The notes under the pieces are model-generated. The model was not told where the DNA came from. It saw only the letters and a list, made by a program, of their open reading frames with translations, and did not search any database. From positions 97,018 through 161,017 of the forward strand of contig NZ_JAFMYU010000016.1 of assembly GCF_017353255.1 (NCBI RefSeq): a DNA stretch of 64,000 nt, read 5' to 3'. The position numbers and the translations under genes are program-made. Each line of letters opens with the position of its first letter. Within the stretch, counting starts at the first letter, position 1. The stretch is from Fibrella aquatilis (GTDB lineage Bacteria; Bacteroidota; Bacteroidia; Cytophagales; Spirosomataceae). Positions 41,740-50,289 of the stretch are shown in pieces.

Positions 41740-41776
41740 AATCAAGCACTCAGAATGATGTTTTAAGTGTTTTAGT
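41740..41776 (+). repeat. Imperfect copy of the tRNA-Val terminator sequence
   Basis: AATCAAGCACTCAG, then ATGTTTTAAGTG and TTTT, parallels AATTAAGCACTTAG, then ATGTTAAGTG and CTTTTTT at 40968-41004. It can form a weak hairpin (AAGCACT with AGTGTTT), so it may end the toxin transcript. It could also mark the right boundary of an inserted module. Confidence 0.45.
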
Positions 41777-41862
41777 GGTTCAAGCAGTAGTCTAAACATT
41801 TTCTCGGTAGTCTAGGTGTTGTTACGTTTATAAGTAACAGATCTAGCTGTTGCATGCCCGCG

Positions 41863-43008
41863 TCAAAGACCCTGCACGACGGCGTTGAGCAGGGTTTTTT
41901 GTTTCAGGTCATAGGTGTATTCCCAGAACATGACCCCGGCCAGGCCTTTGGCTTTTGCGTAAGCCGTCTTTCTGGCCAGCGATGCTTCGTCTTCATACGT
42001 GAAGAAGGTGTGGGTCATAGGGTTCCAGAGGTAGGGGACGCCCGCGTCGGCATCCCAGTAGCGGGTGAAGCCGTTTTTGTCAATGTACTTATCCACCAGC
42101 TCGTCGTGGCTGATGAAGAGGTGTTTGCCCGCGGCAGGTTGGTACAGGCCGTTGTCTTTATCGGCTACGTTGGTCCAGCCGCGCCCGTAGAAGGGTAGCC
42201 CCAGCACAATTTTCGACGCTGGCACCCCCGCCCGGATATGCCCCTCTACAGCCGACATACTGCTGTTTCGGCCCTGCTTCTCTTTCTTAGACTGCCCCAG
42301 GGGGCTGTGATGACCCGTCACTTTGTCGTTGCCGTGGTAGAGGTCGTAGGTCATGATGTTCACAAAATCGAGGTACTGCTGCGCCTTGCCCAACTCGGTA
42401 TGGCTCACAAAAGCACTGTCACCTCCCGTGGCCGACGTGAGGAGGTAATGGTTGGTTTTCAGTCGGTTATTCTGCCGTCCCTGCTGGTCGAGCTGGTCGC
42501 GGAGGGCTTTGAGCAGGAGGGTATAGGTCTGTTTGTCCTGCGGTCTGAAGATGTTGTTGTCGCCAATCTGGGCGGGATATTCCCAGTCGATGTCGAGTCC
42601 GTCGAGGTGGTGTTTTTTTAGCATGGCTACGGCATCGTCGGCGAATGTTTTGCGCGATGCTTCGGTCAGGGCCACGTCGGAGAAATACTTGCAGCCGCCC
42701 CAGCCGCCAATGGACAGCAGAATACGGAGGTCTTTTTTCCGGGCACGAAGGGCCGTGAGGTTCGCCAGGTTGACAGAATCGTTGGCTGAGAGCGGGGCTA
42801 GTTTTCCGTTGGCGGCGGGCACGGCAAATGCGTAGTTGATGTGGGTCAGCTTCTGCACCTCGATCTGGTCTTTAGTCCATCCGTTGCCGGTAACGTAGCC
42901 AATAATGACAGGTGATTTCGGCGTGGTTTGGGCCGAAAGAGACAGTGGGAGTTGGGTAGCCAACGTGCCGGCGAGGGCCACGAGATGGGCGAGGTGCGTG
43001 TTTTTCAT
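41863..43008 (-). CDS. Secreted GH18 chitinase
   Basis: A 381-residue exported enzyme (signal ending LSLSAQ). GH18 motif DGLDIDWEYP at residues ~136-145 contains DxxDxDxE with catalytic E143; SIGGWG and the late MFWEYTYD (barrel Trp) are also typical, as is VNIMTYDLYHG. It cleaves beta-1,4-GlcNAc polymers, in the periplasm or outside. No binding module or T9SS C-terminal domain is seen. Stand-alone gene. Confidence 0.92.
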   Translation of the reverse strand: MKNTHLAHLVALAGTLATQLPLSLSAQTTPKSPVIIGYVTGNGWTKDQIEVQKLTHINYAFAVPAANGKLAPLSANDSVNLANLTALRARKKDLRILLSIGGWGGCKYFSDVALTEASRKTFADDAVAMLKKHHLDGLDIDWEYPAQIGDNNIFRPQDKQTYTLLLKALRDQLDQQGRQNNRLKTNHYLLTSATGGDSAFVSHTELGKAQQYLDFVNIMTYDLYHGNDKVTGHHSPLGQSKKEKQGRNSSMSAVEGHIRAGVPASKIVLGLPFYGRGWTNVADKDNGLYQPAAGKHLFISHDELVDKYIDKNGFTRYWDADAGVPYLWNPMTHTFFTYEDEASLARKTAYAKAKGLAGVMFWEYTYDLKQKTLLNAVVQGL

Positions 43009-43138
43009 AAAGAGCGGCTAAAAATAAGTATTTCCTGAGCGGGTGAGCAACGGTTGTCCTATCAGGCTGCGTATGGCTATACAAACGCCGGGGCCAATGG
43101 TGGTCCGGCGGCTATATCACTTCGCTTTTGCGCTACCT

Positions 43139-44023
43139 ATGAACAAGCTTATTTGCCTTTGTCTACTGATGCTAGTGGCCGTTGCAGGCCGGGCGCAGGA
43201 CAATATTATCCTGAAAACCGGCCAGGAAGTGTCGGCCAAGGTGCTGGAGGTCTCGAAGGCCGAGATCAAATACAAACGCGCCGACAACCCAGACGGGCCG
43301 ATCTACACCATGACGGCGGGCGAGGTGTTTCTGATCAAATACGCCAACGGTACTAAAGACGTGCTGGCGGAACAACCGCAGGCACCCGCTCCTCAACTAA
43401 TGCCTGGCCAACCCAACGGCGGTCCGGCGTACCGGAATATGAATCGTCGGCAGGGGCGGCTACGACCGGGTGTTGACCGTCTTGGCGACCGTGGACCGGG
43501 CATGCCGGGTGGCGCGGCCCCTGCTTTGGTTGGGTTGCGCTACCATAGCGGCCTGTTTAGCAATTATTTCGTCGACGGTCAGGGTACACGCCTGGGTTAC
43601 GGCGAGGCGCGTACTATGATGGCAGGCCAACCCGATGCCCTGCGGGCGTTACAGCGCGGACGGCAGTTGCGGGTGGCGGCACTGGTTACGGCTATTCCGG
43701 CGGTGGCGTTGATCGTTACAGGGGTTGCCCTGGCAGCCTATGGCCAACGGGGTGGGCGCAACGGCGGTTTTGGCCGTAGCAATGATCCTGACGATTTCGG
43801 CCCGAACGGCATCAGAAATGACCGCAACGACCGCGGCGACCGGGTTGTGGGTGCGGCTCTGGCAGGGGGCGGGCTGCTGTTGGGTATTACCTCGGCGGTG
43901 TTGAGCCACAAAGCCACGATTCGTTTCCGCGCTGCTGCCCGCTACCGCGCTGGCGAAGGCACCAGCCTGCAACTAACCCCCGCCAAACAGGGCCTCGGCG
44001 TAGGGCTGGTGATGCGGTTTTAG
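43139..44023 (+). CDS. Membrane-associated protein of unknown function with N-terminal beta domain
   Basis: A 294-residue protein starting at 43139 (NKLICLCLLMLVAVAGRAQ signal). The first ~60 mature residues (IILKTGQEVSAKVLEVSKAE, then IKYKRADNPDGPIYTM) form the small 'IxxKxGxxIxAKVxEVxxxxIKYK' domain found in many Bacteroidota secreted proteins. A Gly/Arg/Pro-rich linker follows, then two hydrophobic segments (VTAIPAVALIVTGVALAAYG; GAALAGGGLLLGITSAVLS), probably membrane spans. Function unknown. Confidence 0.7.
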   Translation: MNKLICLCLLMLVAVAGRAQDNIILKTGQEVSAKVLEVSKAEIKYKRADNPDGPIYTMTAGEVFLIKYANGTKDVLAEQPQAPAPQLMPGQPNGGPAYRNMNRRQGRLRPGVDRLGDRGPGMPGGAAPALVGLRYHSGLFSNYFVDGQGTRLGYGEARTMMAGQPDALRALQRGRQLRVAALVTAIPAVALIVTGVALAAYGQRGGRNGGFGRSNDPDDFGPNGIRNDRNDRGDRVVGAALAGGGLLLGITSAVLSHKATIRFRAAARYRAGEGTSLQLTPAKQGLGVGLVMRF

Positions 44024-44053
44024 CTTGTAGATGAACTGAGCTGTTGAGTTGAT

Positions 44054-44199
44054 GGGCTAGTGGGCTTCGTTCGCTAGGCCCCTCGACTGCGCTCGGGGTG
44101 ACAACTATCTTGAATCAACTCAAGAATCTATTATAGTATTATAGTGGCCTGTCACCCCGAGCGCAGTCGAGGGGCCTAGCGAGCGAAGCCCACTAGCCC
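44054..44199. repeat. 50-bp-arm inverted repeat, GAGCGCAGTCGAGGGG family
   Basis: Arms 44054-44103 and 44150-44199 pair at 49 of 50 positions. The inner part (CCCCTCGACTGCGCTCGGGG) and the loop start (CTTGAATCAA) are shared with the element at 58917-59070. It lies between convergent genes. Confidence 0.95.
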
Positions 44200-44212
44200 A
44201 CTAAATCGATCA

Positions 44213-45109
44213 CTACTTCATCTGTTCTGCCAAAACGGCAATACCTTCCGAGAAGCTATGTGGCGCGTAGCCCAGTTCGCGCTGGGCTTTGGTGATAATG
44301 AAGCCCGTGCGGGGTGGGCGGCGGGCGGTTTGGGTGAAGGTGGCGGCGGTGGCTTCGGTAATCAGCGACTTGTCGAGGCCGAAATAATCAGCGGTTTGGA
44401 TGGCCATCTCGTGGGGCGTCAGCACGTCTTTCCCCGAAATATTGAAGATGCCCGTGGCCCGTTTCTGGGCAATGAGTGCACAGCCCTGGGCCAGATCTTC
44501 GGCCAGCGTTGGGCTGCGAAACTGATCAGTTACAACCTTGATGGTTTTGCCATCTTCGAGCGATTTTTTCACCCAGAGAATGATGTTGCTACGGCTCATG
44601 TCATGGGCAATGCCATAGACCAGCACCGTCCGGGCAATGGCCCAGTTCAAGCCCGAATGCATCACCACCTTTTCGGCGGCATATTTGCTCCAGCCATAGA
44701 AACTGATGGGGTTGCCCTCGGCTTCTTCGGTATATGGTCCGGCGGTGCCGTCGAAAATGAAATCGGTAGAGACGTGACAGAGGAAAGCACCCACCGCCCG
44801 GCAGGCTTCCACGATGTGTTCGGTGGCGGTCACGTTCTGCGCCCAGCAGGCATCTTTGTCCAGTTCACACTTGTCCACATCCGTCATGGCTGCACCGTGG
44901 ATAACCGCATCGGGCCGCACGTCGGTGATCACGTCGAGCACCTGCTGCCGGTTGGTGATGTCCATAGCGCGGTAGGTATAGCCCCCCTGCAAGGGCAGTC
45001 TGTTTTCGCCACGCGCCGTAGCAATCAGGTCAACATCAGTCTGTTGCGCCAGCAGACCGACCAGTTTCTGACCAAGCAGGCCGTTGGCACCGGTAATGAG
45101 AATTTTCAT
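44213..45109 (-). CDS. SDR-family NAD(P)-dependent reductase (dTDP-4-dehydrorhamnose reductase-like)
   Basis: A 298-residue RfbD-like short-chain dehydrogenase. N-terminal GANGLLGQKLVGLL, VIHGAAMTDVDKCE, FLCHVSTDFIFDGTAGPY and the YGWSKYAAEK catalytic Tyr/Lys motif are typical of RmlD, which reduces dTDP-4-keto-rhamnose. No other rml genes are nearby, so the sugar substrate is not proven. Start at 45109. It follows the cyclophilin gene on the minus strand, with a perfect 63-bp-arm hairpin between. Confidence 0.85.
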   Translation of the reverse strand: MKILITGANGLLGQKLVGLLAQQTDVDLIATARGENRLPLQGGYTYRAMDITNRQQVLDVITDVRPDAVIHGAAMTDVDKCELDKDACWAQNVTATEHIVEACRAVGAFLCHVSTDFIFDGTAGPYTEEAEGNPISFYGWSKYAAEKVVMHSGLNWAIARTVLVYGIAHDMSRSNIILWVKKSLEDGKTIKVVTDQFRSPTLAEDLAQGCALIAQKRATGIFNISGKDVLTPHEMAIQTADYFGLDKSLITEATAATFTQTARRPPRTGFIITKAQRELGYAPHSFSEGIAVLAEQMK

Positions 45110-45119
45110 TTTGCTTCGC

Positions 45120-45259
45120 GTCATTCGCTGCGCTGTCAATAGTCAGTGGTCATTAGGTTTCGCTGTTATTCAATAGTCATTCGTCGTAAATGCAATGAAT
45201 GACTATTGAATAACAGCGAAACCTAATGACCACTGACTATTGACAGCGCAGCGAATGAC
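45120..45259. repeat. Perfect 63-bp-arm inverted repeat (GTCATTC/GTCAATA family)
   Basis: Arms 45120-45182 and 45197-45259 are exact complements, with a 14-nt loop. Units GTCATTC, GTCAATA, GTCAGTG, GTCATTA are mixed with GCTGCGCT segments. It occupies the entire gap between the cyclophilin and reductase genes, both on the minus strand, reaching the cyclophilin stop codon. Confidence 0.95.
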
Positions 45260-45963
45260 TAATAAACATATCCGTACTGTTTCGTAATCCTTTTCTTTTT
45301 CACCCACTCGCCCTTCATCGTCATTTTGATGTCGGCGAGGGGGCGGTCTTTGGGGTTGCGGGGCTGTTTGGCAATGCTGTCGACTACGGCGAGGCCATCG
45401 ATTACCTGCCCGAACACGGTGTAGTTGCCGTCGAGGTGGGGGGTGCCGCCAAGTGTTTTGTAGACCTGTTTCTGGTCGTCGGTAAAGTCGTGTTTGGCCC
45501 CCCGCGCCAGGCCCCGGTCGATCTGCTTCTGCAAATCGGCGTCGGTCCAGACACGGCCCTGCACAATGTAGAACTGCACCGCGCTCGATGCCTTGTCGGG
45601 GCGGTCGTCGCGGGCGGCCCCGATGGCTCCTTTTTTGTGAAAAAGCGTAGGGACAAACTCAGCAGGCACCAGGTAGCCAATGTCGCCGTTGCCCAGTTCC
45701 TGCCCCGCCACCGCCGTGCGCGAGTCGGGGTCGCCACCCTGAATCATGAACTTCTCGATGATCCGGTGGAACAGCAATCCGTCGTAATAACTACTGTCGA
45801 CAAGGCGGATAAAGTTGGCTTTGTGCTTGGGCGTTTGGTCGTGGAGCACAAACCGCATCTGCCCAAAACTGGTGCTGAGCGTGACGAGGTAGTCTTTTTT
45901 CTTACGGTTTTGCCCTACGGCCAGAAGCGGCAACAGGAGCAGGATCAGTAGTGCTTTACGCAT
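45259..45963 (-). CDS. Cyclophilin-type peptidyl-prolyl isomerase, exported
   Basis: A 234-residue protein with a signal peptide (KALLILLLLPLLAVGQ). Cyclophilin motifs are seen: YYDGLLFHRIIEKFMIQGGD (catalytic Arg and PPIase signature), SAVQFYIVQG and NYTVFGQVIDGLAVVD. An insertion of ~45 residues (RVWTDADLQKQIDRGLARGA) before the last strand is common in Bacteroidota members. It assists folding of exported proteins. It lies 12 bp downstream of the ABC ATPase gene on the same strand. Confidence 0.92.
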   Translation of the reverse strand: MRKALLILLLLPLLAVGQNRKKKDYLVTLSTSFGQMRFVLHDQTPKHKANFIRLVDSSYYDGLLFHRIIEKFMIQGGDPDSRTAVAGQELGNGDIGYLVPAEFVPTLFHKKGAIGAARDDRPDKASSAVQFYIVQGRVWTDADLQKQIDRGLARGAKHDFTDDQKQVYKTLGGTPHLDGNYTVFGQVIDGLAVVDSIAKQPRNPKDRPLADIKMTMKGEWVKKKRITKQYGYVY

Positions 45964-45975
45964 AAGGTGGGCGGT

Positions 45976-46608
45976 TTATTTTTCTAAACTAACGCGGTTC
46001 TGGAAGGCATCTTTCAGCCGTTGATCGTGCGTGACCACCACCAGACTGGCCCCGATCTGCTCCGACTGCTGGCGTAGCAACCCGATCACGCGTGTGGCGT
46101 TTTCATCGTCGAGGCTGGAGGTGGGTTCGTCGGCGAGGATCAGGGCGGGTTGGTTCATCACAGCGCGGGCAATGCTCACGCGCTGCTGTTCGCCCTGACT
46201 CATCTGGTTGGGCCGCTTGCCAAGCTGATCGGCGAAACCCAACTGCGAAGCTAATTCACGGGCGCGGTCTTTAGCTTCTGTTTTATTAGCTAAGTAGTTG
46301 GCCAACAGCAGGTTGTCCATCACCGATAGTGAACTGACGAAATGCGGTCTCTGGTACACAATGCCCATATTGGCAGCGCGAAAGGCGGCGGTCTGGGCGG
46401 CGCTAAGCGTAGTCAGATCCGTATCATTGATCGTTACCGACCCCGCCGAGGGTGTCAGCAACAGGGCCAGCAGGTGTAGCAACGTGGTTTTGCCCGTGCC
46501 TGACTGCCCCAAAATCAGCAGTGCCTCACGGTTGGCGCAGGCAATGTCGGGAAACTGAAACTGCTTCGTGGGCGAATAGGCGAACGTCAGGTTGTGGGTT
46601 GTGAGCAT
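45976..46608 (-). CDS. ABC transporter ATP-binding protein (LolD/MacB-like)
   Basis: A 210-residue ATPase: Walker A GQSGTGKT (34-41), signature MSQGEQQR (~136-143) and Walker B LILADEP (~156-162), with TSSLDDENA after it. The size and sequence are close to LolD/FtsE/MacB-type subunits, which work with FtsX-fold permeases in lipoprotein release or division. No permease is adjacent. Its promoter box lies only 8 bp upstream of the ATG, so the mRNA may be nearly leaderless. Confidence 0.85.
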   Translation of the reverse strand: MLTTHNLTFAYSPTKQFQFPDIACANREALLILGQSGTGKTTLLHLLALLLTPSAGSVTINDTDLTTLSAAQTAAFRAANMGIVYQRPHFVSSLSVMDNLLLANYLANKTEAKDRARELASQLGFADQLGKRPNQMSQGEQQRVSIARAVMNQPALILADEPTSSLDDENATRVIGLLRQQSEQIGASLVVVTHDQRLKDAFQNRVSLEK

Positions 46609-46615
46609 GACGGGG

Positions 46616-46623
46616 CAAAGGTA
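46616..46623 (-). promoter_or_regulatory. Bacteroidota -7 promoter box (TACCTTTG)
   Basis: Exact TAnnTTTG on the minus strand, immediately before the ABC ATPase ATG at 46608. If the transcript starts ~5-7 nt after the box, the leader is almost absent. Confidence 0.5.
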
Positions 46624-46640
46624 AAGTGAAATAGGTCATT

Positions 46641-46744
46641 GGTCATTGGCTTCGCTGTCATTCAATGGTCATTCAATAGTTAGTAGCGGTGAAGACAATG
46701 AATGACTACTGAATGGCCATTGAATGACAGCGAAGCCAATGACC
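46641..46744. repeat. 42-bp-arm inverted repeat (GGTCATT family) between divergent genes
   Basis: Arms 46641-46682 and 46703-46744, 39 of 42 bp paired. Starts GGTCATTGGCTTCGCTGTC. It lies between the divergent ABC ATPase and transketolase genes, where a terminator is not expected. Confidence 0.9.
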
Positions 46745-46823
46745 AGTGCCTCCCCCTTCCAATCGAATTAATAAGCAGTCTACCCAACAAATGGGTTACG
46801 ACCTGAAAACAACCTCGAAAACC

Positions 46824-48875
46824 ATGACTGATCACGCTGTCGATCTTGACCAACTGAGCATCAACACCATTCGTCTATTGTCTGTCGACATGGTGCAGCA
46901 GGCCAATTCGGGGCACCCCGGTTTGCCACTTGGCGCTGCTCCAATGGCCTATGTGCTATTTTCTAAGTTCTTGAATTTCAATCCGCAAGACCCCCACTGG
47001 CCCAACCGTGACCGCTTTGTGCTGTCGGCGGGGCACGGGTCGGCGTTGCTGTATAGCCTGTTGCATTTGTACGGCTATGACCTGCCGCTCGAAGAGTTAA
47101 AGCGGTTTCGCCAACTCCATTCCAAGACGCCCGGCCACCCCGAATCAAACCTGACGGCGGGTGTGGAAGTGACTACCGGGCCACTGGGACAGGGTTTTGC
47201 TAACGGCGTGGGTATGGCTATGGCCGAAGCGCACCTGGCTGCGACCTATAATAAGGAAGGCCACACCGTTATGGACCACCACACCTACGCCATTGTCAGC
47301 GATGGTGATCTAATGGAAGGCATCGCCTCCGAAGCCGCCTCGCTGGCGGGCCACCTGAAGCTGGGCAAGCTGATCTACCTCTACGACGACAACCTGATTT
47401 CGCTGGATGGTCCCACCAATCTGGCCTTTACCGAAGACCGCATGGCCCGGTTCGATGCCTACGGCTGGCACACGCAGCAAGTGGCCGACGGTAACGATCT
47501 GGGAGCCATCGAAGCCGCCATCCGTGCCGCGCAGGCTGACGACCGCCCGTCTATTATTGCCGTACGGACCATCATTGGCTTTGGCAGTCCGCAGGAGGGC
47601 ACGAGCAAAACGCACGGTAGCCCGCTGGGTGACGAAAACCTGCGCAAAACCAAAGAGTTCTTCGGCTTCGACCCCAACCAGTCGTTTGTCATTCCCGACG
47701 ATGTGCGCACCCACCTGCTCGAATTGGGTCATCGCGGAAAAGCCACGCAGTATGAGTGGCTGGCGCAATTTGATGCTTACGAAAAGCAGTTTTCGGCAGA
47801 AGCGAAACTGTTCAAGACGTCGTTTGCCGGTGCCGAATCGCTCCCTGACGGCTGGGATGCCAACCTGCCCAAATTCACCCCCGCCGACGGCGACATGGCC
47901 ACGCGGCAGGCATCAGGGAAAGCCCTGCTGGCCTTGAAAGACAGTATTCCATACCTGTTTGGTGGTTCGGCTGATCTGGCCTCGTCCAACGAGATGCCCA
48001 CTAAGGGTGATATCAGTTTCCAGCCGGACCGGTATCAGGATACCAATATTTGGTTTGGCGTACGCGAACACGCCATGGGCGCGGCCCTCAATGGTATGTC
48101 GCAACACGGCGGTGTGCGGCCCTACGGCGGCACGTTCCTGAATTTCTCGGACTACATGCGCGGGGCCATTCGCCTCACCGCCCTCGCCGAATCGGCGGCC
48201 ACGTTTGTGTTCACCCACGACAGCATCGGCCTCGGCGAAGACGGTCCTACCCACCAGCCCGTAGAGCAGGTGATTGGCCTCCGCACCGTTCCCAACATCA
48301 TTGTACTTCGCCCGGCCGATGCTAACGAAACCGTGGAGGCCTGGCGCGTGGCGATGTTGCAACCCAAAACGCCCGTGGTGCTGATTTTGTCGCGGCAGAA
48401 ATTACCCGTACTCGACCAGACTAAATACGGCTCGGTGCGGAGCGTGGAGAAAGGTGCATACATCCTCAGCGAAGCCGAAGGTGGTACGCCTGAACTGATC
48501 CTGATTGCCACCGGATCGGAAGTGCAACTGGTGATGAAAGCCCAGGCCGAGCTGCAAAAGCAGGGTGTGAAAGCCCGCGTGGTGAGCATGCCCTCATGGG
48601 AATTGTTTGAGAAACAGGATAAAGCCTACCAGCACGAGGTCTTGCCGCCCACAATCCGTAAGCGGCTGTCGGTAGAAATGGGGTCGCCCATTGGCTGGCA
48701 CAAATACGTCACCGACGAAGGCGCTTCGCTGAGCATGAACCGCTTCGGTCTCTCCGGCCCCGCCGAGGAGGTGATGGCCTACTTTGGTTTCACGGTGGAA
48801 AACGTGGTGAAAAAAGCCCAGGCCGTACTGGCGGGCAATGCCGAAGAGATGGAAGAGAAAGAAGTGTTGTCGTAG
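46824..48875 (+). CDS. tkt: Transketolase
   Basis: A 683-residue full-length transketolase. N-terminal thiamine-diphosphate domain with [33 protein letters not shown] and the GDGDLMEG-type segment ([13 protein letters not shown], then DDNLISLDG); middle domain with [11 protein letters not shown] and [19 protein letters not shown]. It transfers C2 units in the pentose phosphate pathway. The ATG at 46824 is preferred; an in-frame ATG at 46791 would add 11 residues. It is convergent with transaldolase, so the two non-oxidative PPP genes are neighbours. Confidence 0.95.
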   Translation: MTDHAVDLDQLSINTIRLLSVDMVQQANSGHPGLPLGAAPMAYVLFSKFLNFNPQDPHWPNRDRFVLSAGHGSALLYSLLHLYGYDLPLEELKRFRQLHSKTPGHPESNLTAGVEVTTGPLGQGFANGVGMAMAEAHLAATYNKEGHTVMDHHTYAIVSDGDLMEGIASEAASLAGHLKLGKLIYLYDDNLISLDGPTNLAFTEDRMARFDAYGWHTQQVADGNDLGAIEAAIRAAQADDRPSIIAVRTIIGFGSPQEGTSKTHGSPLGDENLRKTKEFFGFDPNQSFVIPDDVRTHLLELGHRGKATQYEWLAQFDAYEKQFSAEAKLFKTSFAGAESLPDGWDANLPKFTPADGDMATRQASGKALLALKDSIPYLFGGSADLASSNEMPTKGDISFQPDRYQDTNIWFGVREHAMGAALNGMSQHGGVRPYGGTFLNFSDYMRGAIRLTALAESAATFVFTHDSIGLGEDGPTHQPVEQVIGLRTVPNIIVLRPADANETVEAWRVAMLQPKTPVVLILSRQKLPVLDQTKYGSVRSVEKGAYILSEAEGGTPELILIATGSEVQLVMKAQAELQKQGVKARVVSMPSWELFEKQDKAYQHEVLPPTIRKRLSVEMGSPIGWHKYVTDEGASLSMNRFGLSGPAEEVMAYFGFTVENVVKKAQAVLAGNAEEMEEKEVLS

Positions 48876-48892
48876 GTCTTTTTATATAGGCA

Positions 48893-48956
48893 GTTTGACT
48901 CCGGGCGAGGGGCCGGGGGTAAGGTGGCTCCTCGCCTGAAGACAACCTGCCTTCTG
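48893..48956. terminator. Imperfect hairpin between the convergent tkt and tal genes
   Basis: GGCGAGGGGCC pairs with GGCTCCTCGCC, with an outer GGCAG / CTGCC pair. It may serve both genes as a terminator. The GAGGGGCCGGGGGT core resembles the palindrome between susC and susD. Confidence 0.5.
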
Positions 48957-48963
48957 ACCACCC

Positions 48964-50067
48964 CTACACCAGCGCTTTTTTCTGCTCGTCAATCGCGGCC
49001 AGCAGCTTATCGTAGGGCTTAATAAACTTGTCGATGCCCTCAGTTTCGAGTCGCGTAGTCAGGGCCAACAGATCGATGCCGAGTTCTTTTACACGGGCCA
49101 GTACCTGTGTGGCGTGGTCCATGTCCTGTTCCAGACGCGCCTGTGGCTGACCGTGGTCGCGGTAGGCTTCGAGGGTTTCCAGGGGCAGGGTGTTTACCGT
49201 TTTAGGACCAATCAGAGCCTCTACATATTTCACGTCCGAAAACGCCGGGTTCTTGCTGCCTGTACTAGCCCAAAGCAGGCGTTGCGGCACGGCACCCTTG
49301 TCGCGGAGTTTCTGGAAACGGTCGCTGCTGAACACGCGCTTGTAGATTTCGTACGCTTTCTTGGCCGACGCAATAGCCACTTCACCCATCAGATCACCGG
49401 CTCCTTTTTGGTCCAGCATAGGGTCGATCAACACGTCGATGCGACTCAGGAAGAAGCTGGCTACAGAGGCTATGTTGTTGATAGGCAATCCCTTATCGGC
49501 GCGTTCTTCCAGCCCGGCAATGTAGGCTTCGGCGACGGCTTCATATCGTTCCAGGCCAAAGAGCAGGGTCACGTTGATGTTAATACCATGGGCGATGGCC
49601 TGCTGAATGGCGGGTAGCCCGGCCTCTGTTCCCGGAATCTTGATCATCACGTTAGGCTTGTTCACTGCCTTCCAAAGCTCGCGTGCTTGCGCAATTGTGC
49701 CGTCGGTATCGAGCGCCAGGCGGGGCGATACTTCTAGGCTCACGTAGCCGTCGGCACCTACCACTTCGTCGTCGTTGTAGACGGGCATGAAGATATCCGC
49801 TGCCCGCTTGATATCGCTGATGGCCACGCCGTAGAAAATGTCGTCGTTCGATTTGCCCTCTTGTGCCAGTTGCCGGATATCGTCGTCATAATCGGAGCTG
49901 CCGCTGATAGCTTTCTCGAAAATGGCGGGGTTAGACGTCAGCCCTCGCACGCCGTCTTCGTCGATGAGGCGTTGCAGCGACCCGCTGTTCATCAGCTGCC
50001 GGTCGATAAGGTCGAGCCAGATGCTTTGCTCGAAATCGTGTATTTTTTTTACGCGGTTGGTTTCCAT
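48964..50067 (-). CDS. tal: Transaldolase
   Basis: A 367-residue transaldolase of the longer (TalAB/class 2-like) type. SIWLDLIDRQLMNSGSLQRL, GVRGLTSNPAIFEKAI, PNVMIKIPGTEAGLPAIQQA (Schiff-base Lys in IKIPGT), NINVTLLFGLERYEAVAEAY and LLWASTGSKNPAFSDVKYVE are all expected. It moves dihydroxyacetone units between sugar phosphates in the pentose phosphate pathway. Convergent with transketolase, and divergent from purN. Confidence 0.95.
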   Translation of the reverse strand: METNRVKKIHDFEQSIWLDLIDRQLMNSGSLQRLIDEDGVRGLTSNPAIFEKAISGSSDYDDDIRQLAQEGKSNDDIFYGVAISDIKRAADIFMPVYNDDEVVGADGYVSLEVSPRLALDTDGTIAQARELWKAVNKPNVMIKIPGTEAGLPAIQQAIAHGININVTLLFGLERYEAVAEAYIAGLEERADKGLPINNIASVASFFLSRIDVLIDPMLDQKGAGDLMGEVAIASAKKAYEIYKRVFSSDRFQKLRDKGAVPQRLLWASTGSKNPAFSDVKYVEALIGPKTVNTLPLETLEAYRDHGQPQARLEQDMDHATQVLARVKELGIDLLALTTRLETEGIDKFIKPYDKLLAAIDEQKKALV

Positions 50068-50121
50068 AAAGTAGTTCTTTGGTCAGTCAACAGGATAAAA
50101 CCCGCCCTGGTGCGTATTGTT

Positions 50122-50234
50122 GGATTTACGATGTACGAATTACGAATTACGATTGTTGCTGACGCGTCAACTTGCTGTAGCGCAAATGGACGCGTCAGCA
50201 ACAATCCGCAATCCGCAATCCCCAATCCGAAATC
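50122..50234. repeat. Inverted repeat with two different heptad arms, between divergent genes
   Basis: Left arm 50122-50168 has units ATTTACG, ATGTACG, AATTACG, AATTACG. The right arm (50189-50234, read on the minus strand) has ATTTCGG, ATTGGGG, ATTGCGG, ATTGCGG in the same 7-bp register. The inner 17 bp (ATTGTTGCTGACGCGTC) pair perfectly. A promoter box for purN lies 10 bp beyond the right arm. Confidence 0.9.
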
Positions 50235-50243
50235 AAAGGATCC

Positions 50244-50251
50244 TACCTTTG
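50244..50251 (+). promoter_or_regulatory. Bacteroidota -7 promoter box for purN (TACCTTTG)
   Basis: Exact TAnnTTTG, 38 bp upstream of the TTG start at 50290. A TTG ~20 bp upstream is not obvious because the preceding bases belong to the hairpin arm. Confidence 0.55.
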
Positions 50252-50289
50252 CTCATCTTGACTCTTGCTTCTTATCTCTTGCTTCTCCT

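Noticed and set aside
44258..45142. 294-codon plus-strand frame opposite the dTDP-rhamnose-reductase-like gene
   Set aside because: The opposite strand encodes a full SDR with catalytic motifs; this frame has Gly/His-rich shadow composition.
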